Counted from the first letter of the stretch, positions 24,086-37,563 are shown. The stretch is DNA of 64,000 nucleotides from Leptospira barantonii (GCF_002811925.1 NZ_NPDS01000001.1:426001-490000), one strand, 5' to 3'. The notes: generated by a model from the sequence alone, not told the origin. Numbers and translations: made by a program.

Positions 24086-24114
24086 TTGACATGCGCTATA
24101 TATTTTATTATATA
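24086..24114 (+). promoter_or_regulatory. Consensus-like promoter for the outer-membrane barrel gene
   Basis: TTGACA at 24086-24091 and TATATA at 24109-24114 are separated by exactly 17 bases, a near-ideal housekeeping promoter. A start site six to eight bases past the -10 would coincide with the A of the ATG at 24120. The transcript would therefore have essentially no leader. The ModE operator overlaps the spacer and the whole -10 box. Confidence 0.75.
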
Positions 24115-24117
24115 GCG
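24094..24117. promoter_or_regulatory. ModE operator overlapping the barrel-gene promoter
   Basis: CGCTATATA-N6-TATATAGCG is a perfect 9-bp inverted repeat with a six-base centre. The known E. coli ModE site is of the form CGNTATATA-N6-8-TATATANCG, and a ModE gene lies in the same cassette. Because the right arm covers the -10 box, molybdate-bound ModE should block transcription here. Confidence 0.85.
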
Positions 24118-24119
24118 AT

Positions 24120-25880
24120 ATGCGCCGTCTTCGATCGTTCTTATTTGGAAAAAAAATATTCTTTCTTGTTCTTCTGTTTTCGATTTTTCAATCCGCTTGG
24201 GCCTTTGACGCGATCACGGAAGACAAAAAGCTCGGGGTGGCTTCCAAATTCAGCGTAGATGGTCGGCTTTGGGTGGCTTACGACCTCAATGACAAAAAGC
24301 CGAACGGCGCTCCCGATTACGCGGGACCCAATCATCAGAATACGGGCTTTCGAGTTGCAAGAGCACTTATAAACTTCCAAAGCGAAATTCAAGAAGGAGA
24401 ATATAAGGGATATGGATTTCGCATAACACCGGACGTTTATTCGACATACGCTCAGGAAGCGAACGGTTGCGCGAACTATGACGGAAGTCAGGTTTGTCAG
24501 GGCTTCAACGATTACGCGATCAGTTTAAGATTCGCATATTTTAATGTTCCTTTATTCGACGGATTCTTAACTCTACGCGCCGGACAACAACCCGCGGCAA
24601 CAACGGTCAGTCCCGTTTACAATCTTACGGAGGTGATGGGCCATCGATATATCGACGGAGATCCGACCGGAAGAATGGGAGCATCCGCGGCGTTTCAAAA
24701 CTTCGGTTTTTCAACGGGAGTGGAAAGAGGTCTGAGTTTGTTTCATAAATCCGAATATTACGGATTTCAGTTGACGATCGGAAACGAATCGACTCACAGA
24801 AGAAACAACGCTCAGAATTTGGAGATTCTTACCATTACCGGATCGAACGATAAGTTAGACGCTCTTGCAAAAGGTTCGGGCGATTCTTACGGACTCGATC
24901 TTCAAGGAATTCTAAACTTCATTCCGACCGGCGGTAATAAAAAATATCTTCTGGGTCTGAGTTCTCCGTTTATATTAAAGAACGTAACCGGAATCGATCG
25001 GGACGAAGTCGAATATTCTTCGGCGAATTTCGTATGCACCGCCGATTGTCAAAATCATCCTCGGATCAGAATTTTTCACGGAGAGAAAAGAGCTAAGAAG
25101 GATCTATATTACGGATTTCAAATGGACCTTGTGTATAACATGGATTCGTTTTCGTTCACACTTGGGGGCGGTCCGTTTTTCTTTTTGGATCGAAGAGGAA
25201 AATCCTATCTTCTCAACGAACAAGCCTTGTTCCCGGACGATTTTTTCAATCAGGGTAAGGATACTTCCGTCAATTCGAACGAGTATAGAAAACTCTACGC
25301 TACGAATACGAGAGACGAAAGAGATTCTTTAGCGAAAGGAATTTATCTCTACGCCCACGTTCGATATGAAAAGGTCGGCGCGTTTTTTATGTACACGGCC
25401 GGGATGGGAAACGGAATCGGACGTTCTCAAGATCCTGTGACCGGAGTGATATCCGCGCCCTCCACGGTTCCTTGGTTCGAACAAGTGGTTCGTTACGATC
25501 TTCAAACGGACGGAGTGTATGGAAATTTGGGAAGCAGGGATTTGTTCGATCTCAGAAATCACGTCGATCATGGAAAGGCAAGGTTTCACAAAACGATCAG
25601 TGCGGTAAGTTATTTTCCGATGGAACGATTGAAAGTATCGCTCGCGGTCATTCAGATTTTTTCGTTCGATCAAACGGGACGACCGATGAAAGTGAATTCT
25701 TTGGAAAGAATTCGAGGGGACGAAAGAACGACCGGGATCGAATCACAAAACGTTTCGGAACAATTTTCTCAAGTGGTTTTGCCGAACATGGGTTTCCCGA
25801 ACGGCGTTACCGTAAACGACTTTATGGGAAGACCGATGATCGAAACACAAACGTTAGTTGCAACGGAATACATGTTTTAA
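24120..25880 (+). CDS. Outer-membrane beta-barrel protein of the ModE cassette
   Basis: A 586-residue exported protein. The signal peptide (KKIFFLVLLFSIFQSAWA) is followed by regularly alternating amphipathic strands, and the last residue is Phe (TLVATEYMF), as in outer-membrane barrels. It includes a paired-Cys loop NGCANYDGSQVCQGF and another CTADCQNH, unusual for a barrel and possibly a disulfide or metal site. I do not recognise a porin family with certainty. The only available start is the ATG at 24120, three bases after the ModE operator, with no ribosome site. No other in-frame ATG, GTG or TTG precedes the signal peptide. The peroxidase gene begins three bases after its stop, so the two form an operon. 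Confidence 0.85.
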   Translation: MRRLRSFLFGKKIFFLVLLFSIFQSAWAFDAITEDKKLGVASKFSVDGRLWVAYDLNDKKPNGAPDYAGPNHQNTGFRVARALINFQSEIQEGEYKGYGFRITPDVYSTYAQEANGCANYDGSQVCQGFNDYAISLRFAYFNVPLFDGFLTLRAGQQPAATTVSPVYNLTEVMGHRYIDGDPTGRMGASAAFQNFGFSTGVERGLSLFHKSEYYGFQLTIGNESTHRRNNAQNLEILTITGSNDKLDALAKGSGDSYGLDLQGILNFIPTGGNKKYLLGLSSPFILKNVTGIDRDEVEYSSANFVCTADCQNHPRIRIFHGEKRAKKDLYYGFQMDLVYNMDSFSFTLGGGPFFFLDRRGKSYLLNEQALFPDDFFNQGKDTSVNSNEYRKLYATNTRDERDSLAKGIYLYAHVRYEKVGAFFMYTAGMGNGIGRSQDPVTGVISAPSTVPWFEQVVRYDLQTDGVYGNLGSRDLFDLRNHVDHGKARFHKTISAVSYFPMERLKVSLAVIQIFSFDQTGRPMKVNSLERIRGDERTTGIESQNVSEQFSQVVLPNMGFPNGVTVNDFMGRPMIETQTLVATEYMF

Positions 25881-25883
25881 GAT

Positions 25884-27272
25884 ATGATCCGATCCGAACG
25901 AAAGTACATTCCGTTTTTATGTTGGATTTTGTTTGCTCTCGTTTCGTGCGCGCCGAAGTCCGGATCTTCCTCGGATGTATTGTTTTCGTTTTTGCTTTTG
26001 GATCGAAAAACCGTAGACGATCGACTTCGATCTCTGTTGGACGCAAACGGAGTAAAACCGCTTGCTCCGCTCGAAACGGTTTCGCCTTCGATGTTGAAGT
26101 TGGGAGAGGCGCTTTTTTTCGATAAGATTCTTTCGGGTAACAAAAACATTTCCTGCGCGACTTGTCACGGGCCGGCGTTGGTTGCGGGTGACACTTTGGT
26201 TCTTTCCATCGGAGAAGGAGGAAACGGCTCCGGACAAAATCGAAGTTTAGGCGCCGGGAATTTTATACATAGGAATTCGATCGAACTTCACAATCGAGGC
26301 GCGGCGAGTTGGAAAAATTTTTTCTGGGACGGGAGAATCGAGATCAACGAAAACGGAAGTTTTGTTTCTTCCGAAACCGCTTTGCCTTTCGGACTCAAGA
26401 ATTTATTGTCCGCTCAGGCGATGTTCCCCGTTCTATCGAGAACGGAAATGCGGGGTCAAAACGGAAGTAACGGAATCGCCAATCTTCCCGATTCGAATTC
26501 GCAGGCGATCTGGGACGCGTTAGTCGCTCGTTTAACCGCGGTACCCGCTTACGTAATTCTTTTTCAAAACGCTTATCCTTCCGTGAACACGGTCGATCTA
26601 AAATTTCAACATTGTGCGAATGCGATCTCCGATTTTACGGCGCATCTTTGGAACACAACGGATTCTAAGAATTGGAGTTTGTCTCCTTGGAATCGATATT
26701 TGGACGGAGACGACAGCGCTCTCAACGATAAGGCGAAGGACGGAGCTTTTTTATTTTACGGGAAAGCGGGTTGCGCGGATTGTCATTCCGGTTCTTTGAT
26801 GACGGATCAAAAATTTCACAACCTCGCCGTTCCTCAATTCGGTCCGGGTTTCGGAACCTCGGCGCCGTTGGATCTCGGACGATCCGGCGTAACCGGAAAC
26901 GTTTCGCAGGAGTTCGCTTTCAGAACTCCGCCTCTCCGAGAAGTATCCTATACGAGTCCGTATTTTCACAACGGAGCCTATGTTTCTTTGAAAGACGCGG
27001 TCGTTCATCATCTCAAACCTTCCGCATCTTTATTGAATTACGACGTGAATCGAATTCCTTTTTCGTTGAGAAGCACGTATGTTTCCGATGTGGCGACTCA
27101 GAATCGAATTCTACAAACCTTGGATCCTTTGTTAAAAAGAAATTTATCTCTCACCGAAAAGGAAATCGATCAAATATTAGAATTTTTGAATGCACTATCC
27201 TCGCCGACAACCTTGACGTTGGGAAACCGGATTCCGTCGACGGTTCCCAGCGGACTTCCGGTCGCCGATTGA
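25884..27272 (+). CDS. Di-haem cytochrome c peroxidase / MauG-like lipoprotein
   Basis: A 462-residue periplasmic lipoprotein (lipobox ALVSC, Cys22) with two c-type haem motifs, CATCH at 91-95 and CADCH at 297-301. The C-terminal domain contains TPPLREVSYTSPYFHNGAY, the conserved region of the bacterial CcpA/MauG superfamily. Typical members either reduce H2O2 with electrons from cytochrome c or use a bis-Fe(IV) state to modify a protein substrate; I cannot tell which applies. It is translationally close to the outer-membrane barrel gene upstream and shares its ModE-controlled promoter. Its TGA abuts the stop of the convergent Moco-like gene with no bases between. Confidence 0.93.
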   Translation: MIRSERKYIPFLCWILFALVSCAPKSGSSSDVLFSFLLLDRKTVDDRLRSLLDANGVKPLAPLETVSPSMLKLGEALFFDKILSGNKNISCATCHGPALVAGDTLVLSIGEGGNGSGQNRSLGAGNFIHRNSIELHNRGAASWKNFFWDGRIEINENGSFVSSETALPFGLKNLLSAQAMFPVLSRTEMRGQNGSNGIANLPDSNSQAIWDALVARLTAVPAYVILFQNAYPSVNTVDLKFQHCANAISDFTAHLWNTTDSKNWSLSPWNRYLDGDDSALNDKAKDGAFLFYGKAGCADCHSGSLMTDQKFHNLAVPQFGPGFGTSAPLDLGRSGVTGNVSQEFAFRTPPLREVSYTSPYFHNGAYVSLKDAVVHHLKPSASLLNYDVNRIPFSLRSTYVSDVATQNRILQTLDPLLKRNLSLTEKEIDQILEFLNALSSPTTLTLGNRIPSTVPSGLPVAD

Positions 27273-28499
27273 TCATTCCACGTATTTTAAAACGATCGAA
27301 TTCAACCAGCTCATCTTCCGAGGACCGAGGTTGATGCCCGCGGAAACGTCGCCTCCGTATGCGGCCGTGTCCTCGCTGGAAATTGTGGCCGTATAATCTC
27401 CGTCGCAAACGTTACCCGTTCCCGTGCAGGAAGTGTAATCGCCCGTCGAAGCGGGAGGGTTGTAATAGTTTCCGCCGAGACCCTTTTTGAATTCGGAAAT
27501 GACTACAACTCCGGGAGAAGTCAGCGAACCGATTCCCGGACCGATTTTTGTATTGATCAACTCCGCGTAAGAATGTGTAATCCGATATTTATCCGTCGCT
27601 TCGAGGATCACGTAGTATTTTTGAGGTTGGTCGGGATGCGCGAGTCCCGCTTTGGCGATCACTTCGCTTAACAAAACACCTTTTCCTAATATATAATGTT
27701 TGCTGTTCGAGATCGGTCCGATCGCGCTGAAGTCTCTGTTTGTAAACAACGCTGGGTTTTGTAGATCCGCAAGAGTGAAGTTTTTCGGAACGGAAACGTC
27801 TCCCGTAACGCTGAATGAGGAAGTGGTCCCCGTTCCGCTTTGAGTCAACCAATCGTTGATGACTCTGATTCTTTTTAAGAATTTTACGTAACGCATTCCT
27901 CGGTTCGTATCCGATTTCGAAACGACCGCCATACTACCGGAGCTTGCATCCAAAAGCGCGCCGTTCTTTTCATAAGCGACGATCATGTTCGCGCCCACTT
28001 CGGTTCTCATCAACTCCGTATAGGAAACGATCGCCTTATAACCGTCGTTCCCTTCGAGAACGATCACGGTCGCTCTTCCGTCCTTTCCCTTATCGAAAGG
28101 TTTGAACTTGGCGCCACGATTGATCACGTCTCTTAACAAAACTCCCTTAAAACTGTTCGCAGTTTCGATCACGGTTCCATTCTTATCTTGAATGGCGACG
28201 TTTGATAAGACGATCTTTAAAGGAAACTTGGAATCGTCCTGCAAGGAAGTTACGGTGAATAAGCCCGACTCAAAATACGGAGCGACCGTCAAGTCCGCAT
28301 TACCGCCGTTATCCGGTCCTTCCAAAGAGAAGGACGTGCTATAAGAAGAATTTTGAGATACGAGTGCGACCGCAAGTGCCGAAGAATAATCGTCTCCTGC
28401 ATGCGGAGCGCAGTGGAACAACAAGGGTTGAATCGTAAGAACGATTCCGATGAGAGACGTTTTCAAAAGAATGGCGGTTTTTCGAATCAAAGAGAACAT
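27273..28499 (-). CDS. Exported protein with two repeats resembling the sulfite-oxidase molybdopterin fold
   Basis: A 408-residue exported protein, possibly a lipoprotein (LLFHC, Cys30, with an unusual His before the Cys). It has two tandem modules of about 160-180 residues. Module 1 (about 55-215) reads GVLLRDVINRGAKF, VIVLEGNDGYKAIVSYTEL, MIVAYEKNG and YVKFLKRIRVI. Module 2 (about 228-408) repeats the order with FSVTGDVSVPKNFTLADL, GVLLSEVIAKAGL and YVILEATDKYRITHSYAEL. This order matches the oxidoreductase molybdopterin-binding domain of sulfite oxidase and YedY-type proteins. The Mo-ligating Cys of that family is not evident, so it may bind a pterin, a metal or a partner rather than catalyse. 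The start has GAGGAAGTGAAAA upstream, and a ModE operator lies 40 bases further up. Confidence 0.75.
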   Translation of the reverse strand: MFSLIRKTAILLKTSLIGIVLTIQPLLFHCAPHAGDDYSSALAVALVSQNSSYSTSFSLEGPDNGGNADLTVAPYFESGLFTVTSLQDDSKFPLKIVLSNVAIQDKNGTVIETANSFKGVLLRDVINRGAKFKPFDKGKDGRATVIVLEGNDGYKAIVSYTELMRTEVGANMIVAYEKNGALLDASSGSMAVVSKSDTNRGMRYVKFLKRIRVINDWLTQSGTGTTSSFSVTGDVSVPKNFTLADLQNPALFTNRDFSAIGPISNSKHYILGKGVLLSEVIAKAGLAHPDQPQKYYVILEATDKYRITHSYAELINTKIGPGIGSLTSPGVVVISEFKKGLGGNYYNPPASTGDYTSCTGTGNVCDGDYTATISSEDTAAYGGDVSAGINLGPRKMSWLNSIVLKYVE

Positions 28500-28538
28500 T
28501 TTTCACTTCCTCGGGGATGATCCCATCACAAACAAAAT

Positions 28539-28562
28539 CGCTATATAGTCAATTATATAACG
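28539..28562. promoter_or_regulatory. ModE operator between the divergent Moco-like and modE genes
   Basis: CGCTATATA-GTCAAT-TATATAACG is a near-perfect inverted repeat (8 of 9 pairs) and even closer to the E. coli ModE consensus, with AT before the left arm. It lies 40 bases upstream of the exported Moco-like gene (minus) and about 97 bases upstream of modE (plus). It could serve both, including autoregulation of modE. Promoter boxes around it are weak by eye. Confidence 0.82.
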
Positions 28563-28658
28563 AATCGTATTTCGAAATTCCATAAGAAAAAGGCTTTCGG
28601 AAGAATGGAACGATCCGTAGAATTCTTCTTTTGAGAAGAATCAAGAGCGGAACGACGA

Positions 28659-29456
28659 ATGAAGAATAATCTCCAGTTGGAAGGAAATCTTTGGCTGAAA
28701 TACAATAAGGCCAGCAATTTGGGAAAGGAAAAGATCGATCTACTTCGCGCGATCGATAAATGCGGCTCCTTATCCAAAGCGGCAAAGGAAGTCGGAATCA
28801 GTTATAAAACCGCGTGGGATTCCATCGACTTAATCAATAACTTGCATAAGGAGATTCTTGTCGAAAAGAGCGTCGGCGGCGTAAGCGGAGGCGGGGCAAA
28901 GCTGACTTCCAAAGCGAAGGATATCATTCGACTTTTTGAGATCGTAGACGAAGAACATAATAAATTTATAAATCGTTTGGGCGAAAGGATGGACAATCCG
29001 CTCGAGCTGTTGAATTTTTTAAGTAGGATCGCGATGAAAACGAGCGCAAGAAATCAATTTTACGGAAAGATCAAAACCGTCTCCAAGGGCGCGGTGAATT
29101 CTCAAATCGTAATCACTCTCAAAGGGGATCAGGAAATCGTTTCGACGATCACCAATCGAAGCGTTGAGGACTTGGGTCTTAAAGTCGGAAGTCCGGTGTA
29201 CGCATTGATCAAGGCTTCTTTCGTTTTACTTGCGGTCGATTCTTCCCTTCGTACGAGTTCGGAAAATCTTCTTTCGGGAAAAGTTTTTTCCATTTCGAAA
29301 GGTGCGGTCAACGACGAGATCATCGTGGAGTTGAACGGCGGAAATAAATTGACTTCGGTGATCACGAGTCAGGCGACCGAACGTTTGAACTTAAAAGAAG
29401 GGGAACCCGTTTACGCTTTTTTCAACGCTTCTTCCGTGATCTTGGCCGTGGAATAA
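28659..29456 (+). CDS. modE: Molybdate-responsive regulator ModE (full length)
   Basis: A 265-residue ModE. The N-terminal winged helix-turn-helix (about 25-95) has LLRAIDKCGSLSKAAKEVGISYKTAWD and a glycine cluster before KLTSKA, as in E. coli ModE. The signature SARNQF (129-134) opens the first Mop/TOBE domain, and a second begins near 205 (SGKVFSISKGAVND). Both end in the VYALIKAS / VYAFFNAS ligand element, so molybdate or tungstate binding looks intact. No modABC transport genes are in the window; instead it sits with barrel, di-haem peroxidase and Moco-like genes that carry its operator. It converges on the permease gene with eight bases between stops. Confidence 0.96.
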   Translation: MKNNLQLEGNLWLKYNKASNLGKEKIDLLRAIDKCGSLSKAAKEVGISYKTAWDSIDLINNLHKEILVEKSVGGVSGGGAKLTSKAKDIIRLFEIVDEEHNKFINRLGERMDNPLELLNFLSRIAMKTSARNQFYGKIKTVSKGAVNSQIVITLKGDQEIVSTITNRSVEDLGLKVGSPVYALIKASFVLLAVDSSLRTSSENLLSGKVFSISKGAVNDEIIVELNGGNKLTSVITSQATERLNLKEGEPVYAFFNASSVILAVE

Positions 29457-29463
29457 AATCGAA

Positions 29464-29493
29464 TTTAAAAATCGGTATCCCCTCTGGACAAGG
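29464..29493. repeat. Right copy of 30-bp imperfect direct repeat flanking the ModE cassette
   Basis: This copy forms the actual 3' end of the ethanolamine-type permease gene (encoding LSRGDTDF-stop on the minus strand). It matches 24000-24029 at 28 of 30 positions. Together the two copies bracket about 5.4 kb containing the four cassette genes. No integrase or transposase lies between them. Confidence 0.8.
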
Positions 29494-30820
29494 AACCTTC
29501 TTCCCGATCGGGGGAAAGGGAAGAATGGGGAACCCTTTTGAGATCGAATCCGTTATTGCCCCAATAAACCAAAAACGAAAAAACAAGTCCTCCGCCCAAA
29601 ATTAAGAATAGAAAAGTATTATAAATCGCTAATGTGATGAAACAGACAAATCCGAGGACGATCGCCAAGATCGGAAGAGCGGGATAAAAAGGAACCTGAT
29701 ACGGCTTTTTCTGGTTCGGGTTTTTGATTCTCAGCACAAAAAAAGAAATCATACTGATACAATACATTCCGCAGGCGCCGAACGCGGACAACGTGATGAG
29801 TTCTCCCGTGTTTCCGAACTGAAGGGAAACGAGCCCGACGACTCCGCCCGCGAGAATCGCAAGACTCGGAGCCTTCGTTTTCGAATTCAGACCGGAAAGA
29901 ATTCTCGGTAAAAAACCTTCTTTGGCCAGCGCGTAGATCTGTCTCGAATACCCGAGAATGATTCCGAGCAACGAGGCGATCAAACCGAACAAACCGATAA
30001 AGGTGAAAAGAAGAACGGTCCAAGAAGAAGATCCATAAAGATTTCCTAATGTAAACGAAAGAGGGTAATCCAATTTGGAAACTTCTCCCGTGGAAACGAC
30101 TCCCGCAGTTCCGAACAATACTCCGAACGCCAAAAGAACCAAGGTGCCGATTCCCGAAAGATAACCGAGAGGAATGTCCTTGGAGGGATCTTTTACTTCT
30201 TCGGCGGCCATAGCCACTCCTTCCACCGCTAGAAAAAACCAAATCGCATAAGGAAGGGCCGGAAACAAATTCCAAAAATTGAATGTGAAATCGCCGGTAA
30301 GTTTAGCGGTATCGAAATGCGGAAAGATGAATCCGAAATAAAAAAGAAGACCAAAAACCGCGGTGAGTGTTACGAACAGTTCGAATCTCGCGGTTTGTTT
30401 GATTCCTAATAGATTGATCCCGATCAGAAGGATAAAAAACACGTTAGACGCTATTTCGGCTCCGATCGAAGGAATCAAAAAATGAAAGTATCCTCCGAGC
30501 GCGGAAGCGATTGCGGGCGGCGCAAGAACGAATTCGGTAAGCGTAAAAAATCCCGCGGCCAGTCCGCCTAACGGTCCCAAGGCGACATGCGCATAAGCGG
30601 ACGGCCCACCCGCGTGCGGAATCGAAACCGCAAGTTCCGTAAAACAAAGCGAAAAACAGGAATAAAAAATCGCGATCAAAGTCACCGCGGCCAAAAATTC
30701 CCAAAAGTTCGCGTGCGCCCAACCGAGATTCCAACCAAAGTAATCGCCTGAAATTACGAGCCCGACCGAAATTCCCCAGAGATGAAACGGCCCGAGAACC
30801 TTTTGTAAAGAAGAAGACAT
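29465..30820 (-). CDS. APC-family permease, ethanolamine permease type
   Basis: A 451-residue inner-membrane transporter with about 12 helices. The first helices read GPFHLWGISVGLVISGDYFG and WNLGWAHANFWEF, the pattern of bacterial ethanolamine permeases within the APC superfamily. PHAGGPSAYAHVALGPLGG and AAEEVKDPSKDIPLG are general APC landmarks. I place the start at ATG 30820 (MSSSLQKVLGPFHLWG) rather than an upstream TTG that would overlap motA. No eut enzymes are nearby, so substrate specificity is tentative. The last eight codons lie in the 30-bp repeat, so the C-terminus may have been rebuilt when the neighbouring cassette arrived. Confidence 0.88.
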   Translation of the reverse strand: MSSSLQKVLGPFHLWGISVGLVISGDYFGWNLGWAHANFWEFLAAVTLIAIFYSCFSLCFTELAVSIPHAGGPSAYAHVALGPLGGLAAGFFTLTEFVLAPPAIASALGGYFHFLIPSIGAEIASNVFFILLIGINLLGIKQTARFELFVTLTAVFGLLFYFGFIFPHFDTAKLTGDFTFNFWNLFPALPYAIWFFLAVEGVAMAAEEVKDPSKDIPLGYLSGIGTLVLLAFGVLFGTAGVVSTGEVSKLDYPLSFTLGNLYGSSSWTVLLFTFIGLFGLIASLLGIILGYSRQIYALAKEGFLPRILSGLNSKTKAPSLAILAGGVVGLVSLQFGNTGELITLSAFGACGMYCISMISFFVLRIKNPNQKKPYQVPFYPALPILAIVLGFVCFITLAIYNTFLFLILGGGLVFSFLVYWGNNGFDLKRVPHSSLSPDREEGSLSRGDTDF

Positions 30821-30891
30821 GAAGGAAGAATCAATTCCCGATGGGAAAGAAAGGAAAGAAATTTTTAATTCGAAATGGCGAAAGTCGAACC

Positions 30892-31653
30892 TCAACCGCC
30901 GATAAACGGAGTCATTCTTTCCATAAGTATACGACGGTTGTCTCCGCTTTGAAGTGCGATCACACCTCGGATGATGGCTTGTCTACGATCGGATTGTTCT
31001 TTGGACCAGGACTTGATTCTGTTCGCAAGAGGGAAGAATAGAAGGTTCGCGAATGCGATTCCGTAAAAGGTCGCGATAAATGCGGTTGCGATTCCTTCTC
31101 CCAACGCGCGCGTTCCGGCTCCTAAGTTTTCGAGAACTCCGACAAGACCCATTACGGTTCCGATGATTCCCACCGTTGGAGAAAAACCTCCTGCGGTTTC
31201 TAAAATTTTCGCGGAGTTTGCTTCCTTGTCTTCCATCGCGATCGCGGATTCAAAAAGAATTTCTTCCACGGCTCTCGGATCGGTTCCGTCTACGATGAGT
31301 TGAATTCCTCTTTGTAAAAACGGATCTTGGATCGACTTGAGATTGTCTTCGAGAGAAAGAAGTCCGTTCTTACGAGCGCGTTCCGCGAAATCCAAAAAGA
31401 GTTCTCCGAGTGGAAGCTTTCTTCTTGGAAAAACGGCGGTTTGAAGGTTGAGAATGAGGTCCTTGATTTGTTCCAACGAAAAGCTGGCGAAGGTCGCGCC
31501 TGCGGTTCCTCCGATGATTAAAAGAAGCGCCGAAATTTTTAAGAAGGAAAGGAAATGCGCTCCTTCCAAAAGAATCGCTATCAGGACGGACAAGAATGCA
31601 ACGGAAAGGCCAACGAGAGTAGGATTCATTTCCGCAAGAGTTCCCGCAATCAC
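30892..31653 (-). CDS. motA: MotA/TolQ-type stator protein (MotA-like)
   Basis: A protein of about 253 residues with four membrane helices. The conserved cytoplasmic loop ([26 protein letters not shown]) and the later [21 protein letters not shown] and [21 protein letters not shown] are typical of MotA/PomA flagellar stators. They hold the conserved prolines that act with MotB to pass ions and drive rotation. The frame opens with GTG at 31653. An ATG at 31629 ([12 protein letters not shown]) is an equally plausible start, since neither has a strong ribosome site. No motB is adjacent, so the partner must be elsewhere. An ExbB/TolQ role is less likely given the length and loop. Confidence 0.87.
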   Translation of the reverse strand: MIAGTLAEMNPTLVGLSVAFLSVLIAILLEGAHFLSFLKISALLLIIGGTAGATFASFSLEQIKDLILNLQTAVFPRRKLPLGELFLDFAERARKNGLLSLEDNLKSIQDPFLQRGIQLIVDGTDPRAVEEILFESAIAMEDKEANSAKILETAGGFSPTVGIIGTVMGLVGVLENLGAGTRALGEGIATAFIATFYGIAFANLLFFPLANRIKSWSKEQSDRRQAIIRGVIALQSGDNRRILMERMTPFIGG

Positions 31654-33650
<1,997 letters not shown>

Positions 33651-33660
33651 TTCCGTCTAA

Positions 33661-33692
33661 CTAGTAGGATAGAGAGAAGAGATTCTCCCTAT
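33661..33692 (+). other. Hairpin downstream of the glycosyltransferase gene
   Basis: AGGATAG and CTATCCT flank an inner GAGAA / TTCTC pair, giving a 12-bp stem interrupted by one mismatch just after the glycosyltransferase stop. There is no T-run, so it is either a 3' stabilising stem or a degenerate terminator. Confidence 0.5.
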
Positions 33693-33774
33693 CCTGGCTG
33701 AGACCCGGACGGCTTCTGCTTGACTTTGCACTTTTTTCTGAAAAATTGACAAAATACCGCTACTTTTATAGGAA

Positions 33775-36120
<2,346 letters not shown>

Positions 36121-36205
36121 TTCGAATTGTGGTTAGAATGATGATCGCGTATTGTAATAAACGTAAACGTAAAGTCGAAATTCGCAAAGAGTCAGAGGCG
36201 CTCGT

Positions 36206-36667
<462 letters not shown>

Positions 36668-36669
36668 TC

Positions 36670-37563
36670 GTGCAGGGAGAAGTCTCCAGGTTCTTTCTAT
36701 TTCTTGTCGCATTAATTTTTTTCTCGGTTCTATTCGGTCATCTTCGTTCTTTAAACAGGGAATATCTCTACGCCGATTCCTCTTTTTCCAAGGAAGAATC
36801 TTTTTTAGAACGTAAAACGTTTTCCTCTCAGATTTTTTCCTTTGTCAAAGGTATCGTAACGTTTCAATCCGCAAAGACCGCTTCGGGAGAATCGGTTTGG
36901 AAACATATATCTTCCAGAGTTCTTCCCACGTTACATCTCGCGGTTTTTTCGGTGGGTTGGGGAAGTGTTTTCGCGATCGTATTCGCTCTTGCGGGTTCCA
37001 AAAAAGAAGAAAGTATTTTCAAAAGATTCTTTTTGTTTCTGAGCAACCTGATTTTATCCACGCCCGTTTTCGTAGTCGGCGTGGTTTTGCTTCTGATCTT
37101 TTTCGTTCAACTGGAATGGCTTCCGCCGGGCGGCTACGAACCTTGGAATTCATTGTACGTGATTCTTCCCGGAATCGCGCTCGGTTCTCGGGTTTGGGCG
37201 AGAATCTATCAGTTCGCTCTGAGCTTCGCCGAAATCGAATTGAAATCTCCGTATACAAAGGTTCTGCGCGCGAGGGGATATTCTAAGAATAGAATATTAT
37301 GGAATCATGTTTTACTCAAGATTCTTCCTCTGCTCGCGGTTCTGATCCTTTTAGACTTCAGTTCCCTTCTTTCTGGCGCGATGATCGTGGAGGAGATCTT
37401 TTTCTTTCCCGGAATCGGAAAATCGATGTATTACGCGATTCAGACTATGGATTCCGAACTTTTGAGCGCCCTTCTTTTTTACAGCGGTCTTACGTTTTAT
37501 ATCTTCAGCAGGTTTTCTCTTCGTTTTCAGGAAAATCTCACCGGTAAGGAGAGTCTTTCCTGA
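36670..37563 (+). CDS. Dipeptide-type ABC transporter permease (DppB-like)
   Basis: A 297-residue membrane permease of the BPD transporter inner-membrane family. It has an N-terminal helix, a periplasmic loop of about 70 residues, and five further helices including LSNLILSTPVFVVGVVLLL. The EAA-like loop contains ELKSPYTKVLRARGYSKNRI, which docks an ATPase. It starts with GTG at 36670. The next gene is a DppC-like permease overlapping by one base. No ATPase or substrate-binding gene is in the window, so the transporter must borrow them or they lie elsewhere. Confidence 0.88.
   Translation: MQGEVSRFFLFLVALIFFSVLFGHLRSLNREYLYADSSFSKEESFLERKTFSSQIFSFVKGIVTFQSAKTASGESVWKHISSRVLPTLHLAVFSVGWGSVFAIVFALAGSKKEESIFKRFFLFLSNLILSTPVFVVGVVLLLIFFVQLEWLPPGGYEPWNSLYVILPGIALGSRVWARIYQFALSFAEIELKSPYTKVLRARGYSKNRILWNHVLLKILPLLAVLILLDFSSLLSGAMIVEEIFFFPGIGKSMYYAIQTMDSELLSALLFYSGLTFYIFSRFSLRFQENLTGKESLS

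Noticed and set aside
28549..28785. Two minus-strand frames of about 75 codons over the modE promoter
   Set aside because: They lie opposite the start of modE and its operator, have no domain, and overlap each other in different frames.
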